Shown piece after piece: positions 1 through 5,697 of a stretch of 15,203 nt of DNA (positions within the stretch are counted from its first letter, which is position 1; each line of letters opens with the position of its first letter). The translations under genes and the position numbers were made by a program. Source of the stretch: an uncultured Oscillospiraceae bacterium (lineage in GTDB: Bacteria; Bacillota; Clostridia; Oscillospirales; Oscillospiraceae); contig CAJULZ010000068.1 of NCBI GenBank assembly GCA_910587205.1, forward strand, positions 1-15,203. Direction: 5' to 3'. Under the pieces are notes generated by a model. The model saw only the letters and a program-made list of their open reading frames with translations, was not told where the DNA came from and searched no databases.

Positions 1-38
1 GATCTACACTCTTTCCCTACACGACGCTCTTCCGATCT
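1..38. other. Illumina sequencing adapter left on the contig end
   Basis: Bases 1-38 match the end of the Illumina universal (P5/TruSeq read 1) adapter, ending in the diagnostic CGACGCTCTTCCGATCT. This is recalled from the published adapter sequence. It is library-preparation DNA, not part of the genome. The true genomic sequence starts at about 39. The frame of the first gene runs into the adapter and ends at an adapter-encoded stop at 17-19, so its last residues DRKSVV are artificial. Confidence 0.97.
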
Positions 39-787
39 TGGTAGTAGACCATGTCCACGCCGTCCAGCGCCACCTTGCCCTGCCAGTAGTTGTCGTTGCG
101 GTCAAAGATCCAGCTCACGTCCGGGTTGAACTCGGCCTCCACGAACGGGCCGGTGCCCACGGGGTTTTCGGCCAGCCACTCCGCGCCGTTCTCGTCAAAG
201 GCCTTTTTAGAGGCGATGAGCGCCGTGCGGCACAGGGAGTAGTCAAACAGGGCGTCCCACTCGGTGAAGTGGCAGACCACGGTCTTGCTGTCGGTGGCCT
301 CGGCGTGGTCGTAGAACTTGAAGAAGGAGTCCTTCAGCACGCCGTTCTCCTTGTAGTAGTCCAGGTTCCAGGCCACGGCCTCGGCATCGCAGGGGCTGCC
401 GTCGGAGAACTGGATGCCGTCCCGCAGCACGATGGTCCAGGTCAGCGCGTCCGCGTCCGGGGTGATGCTCTCGGCCAGGAAGGGCTCGGGGCTGCCGTCG
501 GAGCCGTACCGGGCCAGCGGCTCGTAGATATAGCCGAACATGGCGATGGCCATGATGCCGCGCACGTCATACCAGGCACGGGTGGTGGGGGTGGCCGCGG
601 AAATGGTCAGGCGGCCGCCCTCCTTCTTCTCAGGAGCGGCGGGGCCGGGATCATTGCTGTCGCTCTGGGCGGGCGGCGTGCTGTTGTCCGCCGGGGGGGT
701 GCTGTTGTTCCCGGAGGGGCTGCCGCACGCAGCCAGGGACGTCAAGAGCAGGGACAACGCCAAGAGAACGGATAACGCCTTTTTCAT
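39..787 (-). CDS. ABC transporter substrate-binding lipoprotein, family 5 (3' end missing)
   Basis: This is the N-terminal part (about 250 residues of a family usually near 500-550) of a solute-binding protein of the peptide/nickel/opine type (SBP_bac_5). Such proteins sit on the outer face of the membrane and hand ligand to an ABC permease. The start at 787 is chosen because AAGGAGGA lies 8 nt upstream. It gives a signal peptide MKKALSVLLALSLLL with lipobox LAAC and lipidated Cys21. A Ser/Thr/Pro/Asn-rich linker follows, then family 5 features such as IYEPLARYGSDGSPEPFLAES and LRDGIQFSDGSP. It is the last visible gene of the leftward operon. Permease and ATPase genes probably lay beyond the contig break. 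The ligand cannot be read from the sequence; the neighbouring lyases suggest an organic acid or small peptide-like compound rather than nickel. The C-terminus is lost to the contig end and adapter. Confidence 0.93.
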
Positions 788-834
788 GTCATTTTTCCTC
801 CTTATTTTGCGGTTTGTCTCATATTCCAACGCCG

Positions 835-860
835 GCGGGGCGGCGGGCCTCCCGCCCCGC
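835..860 (-). promoter_or_regulatory. GC-rich intercistronic hairpin before the binding-protein gene
   Basis: A perfect 9-bp stem (GCGGGGCGG / CCGCCCCGC) with an 8-nt loop lies in the 108-bp gap between the lyase stop and the binding-protein start. No T-run follows in the direction of transcription, so it is not a standard terminator. In other ABC operons such hairpins protect mRNA ends or tune the binding protein's level relative to its neighbours. That role is inferred here. Confidence 0.5.
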
Positions 861-895
861 GCGGACATGGCTTTCGTCATATGCCGCAGCCGGGC

Positions 896-1846
896 TTACC
901 CCTCGATCTTGCCCAGATAGGGGTGCTCCAGGCCCTTCCAGTATTTCGCCTCGCGGTCAAACCACTGCTTGTCGTGCGCCATCTGGAACATATCCAGATG
1001 GGCGGCCTCCTCCTCGGTGATACCCATGTCGTGCTCGTCGTGGAACACCGTGGATTTATCCTCCAGCACCCGCTTGCCCCAGGACGTCATGCCATAGCTG
1101 GCGCCCTTGGTGATACAGTGGGCGGTGACATAGTTGAAGCCCAGCTTTTCGATGTCCTCAAAATTCACGTCGGGCACGCCGCCGGGGGCCATCACGTCGG
1201 GCCACATCTTCCAGCCCTTCACATGCTTGGCTACCTCCGTGCCTTCCTCCAGGGTGCGCAGGCCGATGACCAGCGTCATCTCCGCCCCCAGCTCCTCGGC
1301 GCGGATACAGCGCTCGATGGCCTCCTCCAGGCCGTACTGAAGGGCAGTCTCCGTCCGGGCGATGAGCATACACTCCGAACCGGAGCAGGCATCCAGCGCC
1401 GCCCGCGTCTTGGCCAGGAACACGTCCCGGGACACGGCGGGATGGGGGATGGTGCCGAAGGGGTCGCCGTCCCGCAGGGCCTTGGCCCAGCGGCCGTAGC
1501 CGCGGGTGCCGGTGGTGTCGTCCAGCGTCAGGGCCATGGCCCCCGCATCCGCCAGGCGCTTGGTGGTGCGGTAGGCGTGCAGCGGCGTCTCGCCGTAGCC
1601 GTCGTCCGCGTCAATGCAGCAGGGCAGCGGGGACGCGCTGCACACGTTGCCCGTGATGCGCACCAGGTCGTCCGCCGTGATGAGGCCCACATCGGGGGTG
1701 GCGCAGTTCCCCGCCACCACGCCGCCGGACAGCAGCGTTGCCTCAAAGCCCGCGATCTCAGCGCACTTGGCGGACATGACGTCCCAGACAATGGGGGCAA
1801 AGATCTGCTTTTGGGCGACCAGCTCACGCAAAGATTTTCTTTCCAT
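896..1846 (-). CDS. PEP mutase/isocitrate lyase-family protein, copy 1
   Basis: This 316-residue protein belongs to the ICL/PEPM superfamily of TIM-barrel enzymes that make or break C-C or P-C bonds next to a carboxylate (methylisocitrate lyase, 2,3-dimethylmalate lyase, PEP mutase, oxaloacetate hydrolase). The Mg-binding motif is seen as IDADDGYGE (Asp79 and Asp81). LTLDDTT corresponds to the IED/FED segment and IARTE to the usual IARTD. The catalytic loop KRCGH of methylisocitrate and isocitrate lyases is absent; TGTRGYGRW stands in its place, so those two reactions are unlikely. The start at 1846 is preferred over an upstream alternative because GGAG lies 10 nt before it and the resulting N-terminus MERKSLRELVA matches the adjacent paralogue. 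It lies 45 bp downstream of that paralogue in the same operon. The exact reaction is unknown. Confidence 0.88.
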   Translation of the reverse strand: MERKSLRELVAQKQIFAPIVWDVMSAKCAEIAGFEATLLSGGVVAGNCATPDVGLITADDLVRITGNVCSASPLPCCIDADDGYGETPLHAYRTTKRLADAGAMALTLDDTTGTRGYGRWAKALRDGDPFGTIPHPAVSRDVFLAKTRAALDACSGSECMLIARTETALQYGLEEAIERCIRAEELGAEMTLVIGLRTLEEGTEVAKHVKGWKMWPDVMAPGGVPDVNFEDIEKLGFNYVTAHCITKGASYGMTSWGKRVLEDKSTVFHDEHDMGITEEEAAHLDMFQMAHDKQWFDREAKYWKGLEHPYLGKIEG

Positions 1847-1891
1847 ATATTCTGAACTCCTTATCTCGCATTTTTGTAAGTATTCTGCCAA

Positions 1892-2845
1892 TCAACCCTC
1901 GCCCGGCAGATCCTTCCAGAAACCCGGTTCTTTCGACATGTAGCGGTCGGGCTTCATGGGCTTGTTCTTCGCCTGCATCCCCACGATGCCCTGCTCCACC
2001 TCCTCAGGCTTCAGGCCCATGGTGTGGGTGTCGTGGTAAACCAAGCTCTTTTCCTGGCAGGCGTGCTTGCCGAAGTCGATCATGCCCCACATGGCCGCCT
2101 TCTCCAAAATGTGCATGGTGACGAAGTTGAAGCCCAGCGGTTCGATGTCCTCCAGCCTCACGTCGGGCACGCCGTTGCGGGAGGCCACGTCGGGCCACAT
2201 CTTCCAGCCCTTCACATGCTTGGCAACCTTCTCGGCCTCCTCCTGGTTCATCAGGCCGATGATCAGCGTCATCTCCGCGCCCAGCTCCTCGGCCAGCAGG
2301 CAGCGCTCAATGGCCTCGTCCAAGCCGTATTGCAGCTTGCTTTCCGTGCGGGCGATGGGCATACAGTCCGTGCCGGAGCTGGCCTCCAGACACGCTTTCA
2401 TCTTGGCCAGCCACACCTTACGGGACACCGCGGGATGGGTCATAGTGCCGTCCTCGGCCCCGCCGCGCAGCTGCGCCCCCCAGCGGTTATATCCCCGGTA
2501 GCCGGTGGTGTCGTCCAGGGTGAGGGACATGGCCCCCGCATCCACCAGCCGCTGGGTCAGGCGGTAGGCGTGCAGCGGCGTTTCGCCGTAGCCGTCGTCC
2601 GCGTCCACACAGCAGGGGATTCCCGACTCCGCGGTGATATACTCCGTCGCGCGGACCAGGTCGTCCGCCGTGATCAGCCCGATATCCGGCAGGCCGCACA
2701 CCCATTCCGCCAGGGCCCCCCCGGACAGCAGCGTCGCTTCGTACCCGGCCTGCTCCGCCGCCCGGGCGGACATCAGATCCCAGACGCACGGCGCGAAAAT
2801 CTGCTTCTCCGCCACAAGCTCCCGCAGGCTTTTCGTTTTCTCCAT
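1892..2845 (-). CDS. PEP mutase/isocitrate lyase-family protein, copy 2
   Basis: This 317-residue protein is a close tandem paralogue of the next gene; by eye well over half of the residues are identical, with long shared blocks such as KHVKGWKMWPDV and HPAVSR. It carries the same family hallmarks: VDADDGYGE (Asp81 and Asp83 for Mg2+), LTLDDTTG and IARTE. It lacks the KRCGH catalytic loop, having TGYRGYNRW there instead. The start at 2845 has AGGAGG 8 nt upstream. The pair could be two subunits of one hetero-oligomer or two enzymes for related substrates. Differences cluster after LLSGG (ALAEWVCGL here, VVAGNCAT in copy 1), a region that should face the active site, and in the C-terminal tail. 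A LacI-type operator-like site lies just before its ribosome binding site, so it may also be controlled separately from the upstream genes. Confidence 0.88.
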   Translation of the reverse strand: MEKTKSLRELVAEKQIFAPCVWDLMSARAAEQAGYEATLLSGGALAEWVCGLPDIGLITADDLVRATEYITAESGIPCCVDADDGYGETPLHAYRLTQRLVDAGAMSLTLDDTTGYRGYNRWGAQLRGGAEDGTMTHPAVSRKVWLAKMKACLEASSGTDCMPIARTESKLQYGLDEAIERCLLAEELGAEMTLIIGLMNQEEAEKVAKHVKGWKMWPDVASRNGVPDVRLEDIEPLGFNFVTMHILEKAAMWGMIDFGKHACQEKSLVYHDTHTMGLKPEEVEQGIVGMQAKNKPMKPDRYMSKEPGFWKDLPGEG

Positions 2846-2862
2846 CAGTGAATCCTCCTGTT

Positions 2863-2876
2863 TCGAATAGATTTCA
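2863..2876. promoter_or_regulatory. LacI-type operator-like site before lyase copy 2
   Basis: TCGAATAGATTTCA matches the LacI-family consensus TGNAANCGNTTNCA at all but two defined positions. It shares the exact 11-mer AATAGATTTCA with the operator at the operon promoter (4811-4821). It lies just upstream of the AGGAGG of lyase copy 2. No strong promoter is evident beside it, so it may be a roadblock site or a chance match. Confidence 0.4.
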
Positions 2877-2910
2877 TATGTCACATATCCAAGCCCTCAC
2901 GGGCGGACGC

Positions 2911-3078
2911 CTTAGCGCCTGTTTCATATCTCGAAAAGTGCCGGTTGACGAGGAAGTTCTCCGCCAGGCAAGGTGGGATTTCGCAAAAATCATTGCGTTT
3001 ATTTTCAAGAAATCACAACAAAGCATGGCGGGAACAGACCCGCAAACGGCCTTTGAGAGATACTAAGCAGGCACTTAG
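2911..3078. mobile_element. MITE-like element with imperfect terminal inverted repeats
   Basis: The ends of this 168-bp segment are inverted repeats of about 27 bp. The left end reads CTTAGCGCCTG followed by TATCTC about 5 bases on. The reverse complement of the right end reads CTAAGTGCCTG with TATCTC at the same spacing. Roughly 20 of 27 positions match. The interior has no convincing gene and is more AT-rich than its surroundings. It separates two operon genes that would otherwise be close, and its right end contains the TAA of the cyclase gene. Size, ends and lack of coding fit a non-autonomous miniature element, but no target-site duplication was confirmed. It could instead be a dispersed structured repeat. 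Confidence 0.45.
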
Positions 3079-3755
3079 AACCCAGGCAGGCCCTCAATGG
3101 CGTATACCCGCACCGGGCACGAATCCAGCCCCTTGATGGGCAGCGGGGCAAAGGAGATAAAGAAGGTCTCGCTCTGGAGCAGCTCCAGGTTTTTGAGCAC
3201 CTCCAGGAAGGTGATGTTCTCAGCCATACATACATCGTGGAAAGGCTTGACATCCTCGTTGCAGTTCTCAATGGACACGCCGTCCCCAAAGCCCACGGAC
3301 TTCACCTTGTGCTCCACCATCCAACGGCCGGTCTCCCCGTTGACAAGCAGGCGCTTGTCCTCCTCCGTGTTGGTCTTGGGGGTGAAGGGAGTCAGCTTAT
3401 AGGGGGAGTCCAGGATAACCACGTCGCCCTCCCGGATCTTATCCCCCAGCGCCTTGTCCAGCACTTCCGCCGTGATGTAGCCGTTGGGCGGCACATCCTT
3501 CAGCTCCACGTAAATCCCCCGGCCCATGAAGCCCGTCAGGGGCAGGGAAGCCACGTCCGGCCAGTTGTCGTCGTGGTGGTAGGGGCACTCGCAATGGGTC
3601 CCCAGGTGGCTGGTCAGGTCCATAATCGTGTGGAAGTCGGGGATGGGCCCGCCCGTGTTGAAGCGGTACATATGGCACCGGCGGGATTCCGTAGCCGGGT
3701 CAAGCAGCTTCGTCAGATCCACCACGCGCAGGCCACCTAATTGATATACGTTCAT
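3075..3755 (-). CDS. cyclase-family (kynurenine formamidase-like) metal hydrolase
   Basis: This 226-residue protein belongs to the cyclase/kynurenine formamidase family (PF04199), metal-dependent hydrolases that open amide or lactone-type bonds, such as N-formylkynurenine and isatin hydrolases. The signature HxGTHxDxPxH appears as HLGTHCECPYH (His50, His54, His60) with Glu56 in the usual Asp position, so metal ligation is probably kept but altered. N-terminal VVDLTKLLDP and GDVVILDS are typical of the family. The start at 3755 has AGGAGG 7 nt upstream. The ATG overlaps the TGA of the upstream dehydrogenase gene (ATGA), which implies translational coupling. The stop codon lies within the inverted repeat of the adjacent MITE-like element, so the original C-terminus may have differed. 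Kynurenine itself is not suggested by the neighbours; another cyclic or amide substrate is more likely. Confidence 0.87.
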   Translation of the reverse strand: MNVYQLGGLRVVDLTKLLDPATESRRCHMYRFNTGGPIPDFHTIMDLTSHLGTHCECPYHHDDNWPDVASLPLTGFMGRGIYVELKDVPPNGYITAEVLDKALGDKIREGDVVILDSPYKLTPFTPKTNTEEDKRLLVNGETGRWMVEHKVKSVGFGDGVSIENCNEDVKPFHDVCMAENITFLEVLKNLELLQSETFFISFAPLPIKGLDSCPVRVYAIEGLPGF

Positions 3756-4696
3756 ATTTTTTCCTCCTGTCTGGTTTTATATGCCGCCTTGTTCTCCAAA
3801 GCATGGATCATCTTCACTACCATCTCGTGGTACGGCACGGACAGGCCCAGGGCCCTTGCCGCCTCCAGCACGCTGCCGCTGATGGTGTCCACCTCGGTGC
3901 GGCGGCCGTCCCGAATGTCGGCGTAAATGGAAGTGTAGCCATCCTTCGCGTTCCGGCACACCGCCTCCACGCCCTGGATTACCTCCGCCTCGTCGAACTG
4001 CGCGGCCCCCTCCGCATTGGCCACCGCCACCGCCTCCCGGCACAGCTCCCCCATCAGGGCCCGGGCATGGGGGTCGTCGTACAGGAAGCCCAGGGGCACC
4101 TGGAGCACTGCCGTCAAGGCGCTGGCCGCCGTGTTGGTGAACAGTTTTGTCCAGATCTGGCGCTTCACGTCCCCGCTGGTGACGCAGGGAAATCCACAGG
4201 CGGTAAAGCTCGCCGCAATGTGGGCCACGGCCTCAGATTCTCCGTCCAGCAGGCCGATCGAGGTGATGCCGGTCCCGCCATGGTAGGTGCGCCCGTTTTC
4301 CAGCACGGAAGCGTTGTGCTGGGTGGAGCCGATAACCACATGTTCCCGGTCGGCGAACCGCAGGAGCTTGGCCTCATGCCCCGCACCATTTTGGAGGGTC
4401 ATCAGGTAGGTGTCCGGCCCGATCAGGGCCCGGTTCTTTTCCAGCGCGTCCACGGTAAACATGGATTTGACAAACACCAGCACCAGATCCATCACCGGCA
4501 GGCCCGCCGGACCTGTCACCGCGGAGGGGCAGAACCTCCGGTCCCTCCCGTCTTTCTCCCGCACGGTCACACCATCCGCGTTAATCTTATCCACCCGGCC
4601 CTGGTCCACATCCAGCAGCCAGACCGAGTTTTCCTGGGACAGATAGCCGCCGAACAGCATCCCCATCGCCCCAGCCCCGAGAATCAAAATTTTCAT
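3752..4696 (-). CDS. ketopantoate reductase-family NAD(P)H dehydrogenase
   Basis: This 314-residue protein has the ketopantoate reductase (PanE/ApbA) fold: an N-terminal Rossmann domain with MKILILGAGAMG (GxGxxG at residues 7-12) and a C-terminal helical domain. Catalytic Lys184 is in the motif WTKLFTN and Asn188 follows. The Asn expected at the next helical position is Ser192. The RRTEVD segment supplies the conserved substrate-binding Glu. The start at 4696 puts the Rossmann strand at the N-terminus; its Shine-Dalgarno is weak (GAGAG), and the frame is open further upstream through the promoter. It is the first gene of the leftward operon and overlaps the cyclase by 4 bp. The operon contains no pantothenate genes, so a catabolic role in oxidising or reducing a branched 2-keto or hydroxy acid is more likely than CoA biosynthesis. 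This is inferred from context. Confidence 0.87.
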   Translation of the reverse strand: MKILILGAGAMGMLFGGYLSQENSVWLLDVDQGRVDKINADGVTVREKDGRDRRFCPSAVTGPAGLPVMDLVLVFVKSMFTVDALEKNRALIGPDTYLMTLQNGAGHEAKLLRFADREHVVIGSTQHNASVLENGRTYHGGTGITSIGLLDGESEAVAHIAASFTACGFPCVTSGDVKRQIWTKLFTNTAASALTAVLQVPLGFLYDDPHARALMGELCREAVAVANAEGAAQFDEAEVIQGVEAVCRNAKDGYTSIYADIRDGRRTEVDTISGSVLEAARALGLSVPYHEMVVKMIHALENKAAYKTRQEEKI

Positions 4697-4764
4697 AGTT
4701 ATCCAGTCTCTCTCATCTGTCAGTTTTTGGCGTGTTTCAGTCCTGTTCGATATAAACCAGTTTA

Positions 4765-4778
4765 TAATATCGATTGCA
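4765..4778. promoter_or_regulatory. LacI-type operator-like site over the operon start point
   Basis: TAATATCGATTGCA matches TGNAANCGNTTNCA except at two positions and keeps the central CG. It overlaps the predicted transcription start of the operon (about 4777). It is centred 43 bp, about four helical turns, from the site at 4808-4821. The position fits repression. Confidence 0.5.
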
Positions 4779-4783
4779 AAGTT

Positions 4784-4812
4784 ATTATAACGCCCAAAAA
4801 CAAGTTTTGCAA
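4784..4812 (-). promoter_or_regulatory. Promoter of the dehydrogenase-cyclase-lyase-binding protein operon
   Basis: On the minus strand a perfect -10 TATAAT (4784-4789) follows a TTGCAA -35 (4807-4812) at 17 bp. The predicted start is near 4777, giving a leader of about 80 nt. The -35 is weak and overlaps the operator-like site 4808-4821. Confidence 0.6.
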
Positions 4813-4821
4813 TAGATTTCA
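4808..4821. promoter_or_regulatory. LacI-type operator overlapping the operon -35
   Basis: TGCAATAGATTTCA differs from the LacI-family consensus TGNAANCGNTTNCA only in the central C. It differs from the perfect site at 5528-5541 by one base. It covers the -35 of the operon promoter, as expected for a repressor site. Confidence 0.65.
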
Positions 4822-4843
4822 TTGATTAAAAAAATTGCCCAAA

Positions 4844-5034
4844 TTATCCTCTGGCAAAATCACGATACCGCCCCGCCAACGTCCGCCCGGCATAATCCGT
4901 CAAAATTAGATGGATTATCTCGATCTTTTCATGGAGAATCATGATCTTTTTCGCCACTTCCCCCTCGGCGTTTTGTCCGCAAAGACGGCAATCGATCTCA
5001 AAAAATTGTGCAACATCACAAGTGCCGCAGGCGT
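4844..5034 (-). other. Unassigned stretch with a start-less Cys-rich reading frame
   Basis: The 404 bases between the dehydrogenase start and the cupin stop hold the operon promoter, the cupin terminator and this piece. On the minus strand an open frame ending at 4844 contains the pattern CGTC-x11-CRLC, like a zinc knuckle, then a helical tail. It has no plausible start codon with a Shine-Dalgarno outside the cupin gene, and its third-codon GC is lower than in neighbours. It may be a gene remnant or chance. A weak LacI-type site (GGCAATCGATCTCA, 4987-5000, two mismatches) lies inside. Confidence 0.3.
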
Positions 5035-5062
5035 AAAAACCGGGGACCCCAATAGGGCCCCC
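5035..5062 (-). terminator. Rho-independent terminator of the cupin gene
   Basis: On the minus strand, 39 bases past the cupin stop, an 8-bp stem (GGGGGCCC paired with GGGTCCCC including one G-T, loop of 5) is followed by GG and five T. The short U-run makes it moderate in strength. Confidence 0.55.
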
Positions 5063-5100
5063 GATCCCACAAAACCGCGCTGATTTTTGCCGCGCCAGCC

Positions 5101-5451
5101 TCACCCATAGATGATCAGTGCGATCAGCTCCAAAGGCTCGTCGCCCACACATTTGATCCCGTGGCCGCATCCCGAGGGCGTAAATGTCACATCCCCCGGT
5201 CCCACCGCAGTCAGTTCGCCGTTGTCGTTGTACTCCCCCCGGCCGCTGTACACGTAATAAATCTCCGTGTCCCCGGTATGGATATGGTAGCCAATGCCGC
5301 TGCCCGGCTGAATCGTGGTGTGGGCAAAGACGCGGCCGCTTCCGTTCAGCTCCTCATCGCTGTTTATCAGGCTGCGCACCGTGATGAAGCCGTCCGCCTC
5401 GAACTTGTGCTCGTGCCGTTCTACGGTCTTTTCGCTGCTCCTACGTATCAT
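5101..5451 (-). CDS. small cupin-domain protein
   Basis: This 116-residue single-domain cupin (cupin_2 type) has a full metal site. Motif 1 is seen as HIHTGDTE (His56, His58, Glu63) and motif 2 as GDVTFTPSGCGH (His97). Such proteins are cytoplasmic beta-barrels that act as isomerases, dioxygenases, decarboxylases or ligand sensors. The start at 5451 has AGGAGG 7 nt upstream and a good promoter behind it. It is a one-gene unit divergent from the LacI-family regulator, on the same strand as the dehydrogenase operon. It has the best operator in the region just upstream of its -35. Sharing that operator suggests it processes or isomerises the same substrate as the operon enzymes. The reaction cannot be told from sequence alone. 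Confidence 0.88.
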   Translation of the reverse strand: MIRRSSEKTVERHEHKFEADGFITVRSLINSDEELNGSGRVFAHTTIQPGSGIGYHIHTGDTEIYYVYSGRGEYNDNGELTAVGPGDVTFTPSGCGHGIKCVGDEPLELIALIIYG

Positions 5452-5490
5452 GGTCTCCCCTCCTTCTGGGTTTCCCCTGTTTCTAAATCC

Positions 5491-5518
5491 ATTTTACCAC
5501 AATCACGGCGTGTGTCAA
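5491..5518 (-). promoter_or_regulatory. Promoter of the cupin gene
   Basis: On the minus strand a perfect -35 TTGACA (5513-5518) and a -10 TAAAAT (5491-5496) are separated by 16 bp. A TGG just before the -10 makes it an extended -10. The operator at 5528-5541 lies 9 bp upstream of the -35. Confidence 0.75.
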
Positions 5519-5527
5519 TCTAATTTT

Positions 5528-5541
5528 TGCAATCGATTTCA
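5528..5541. promoter_or_regulatory. Perfect LacI-family operator in the divergent gap
   Basis: TGCAATCGATTTCA fits the LacI/GalR-family consensus TGNAANCGNTTNCA at every defined base. It lies between the divergent cupin and regulator promoters, 9 bp upstream of the cupin -35 and 23 bp upstream of the regulator -35. This upstream position resembles sites from which CcpA-like regulators activate as well as repress. The likely binder is the regulator encoded at 5698-6696. Confidence 0.75.
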
Positions 5542-5564
5542 TTTTTATCCACCCCTTCCCTGCC

Positions 5565-5593
5565 TTGACATTCCCGGACAGAATGTATAAAAT
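5565..5593 (+). promoter_or_regulatory. Promoter of the LacI-family regulator gene
   Basis: A perfect -35 TTGACA (5565-5570) and a -10 TAAAAT (5588-5593) are spaced by 17 bp. The predicted start near 5600 leaves a leader of about 100 nt before the GTG start. Confidence 0.75.
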
Positions 5594-5697
5594 AAAGGTA
5601 ACTCGATAGCGGCGGCGTCCGCGGCCCGTACCTGGGCGTGCGGTTTCCCTGGGTGAGTCCTCGTTCCCTACAAAAAAATTGTATTGGGGGTGGATTT

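Noticed and set aside
38..775. Long open frame on the plus strand opposite the binding-protein gene
   Set aside because: It is Val/Gly/Arg-rich with no family features and lies antisense to a clear gene; high GC leaves complementary frames open.
881..2851. Two long plus-strand frames opposite the PEPM-family genes (881-1855 and 2024-2851)
   Set aside because: Both are mirror frames of the two paralogues and resemble each other for that reason only; they lack ribosome binding sites and recognisable domains.
2941..3136. Short plus-strand frames across the MITE-like element
   Set aside because: They lack ribosome binding sites and lie across the inverted repeats and the cyclase gene end.
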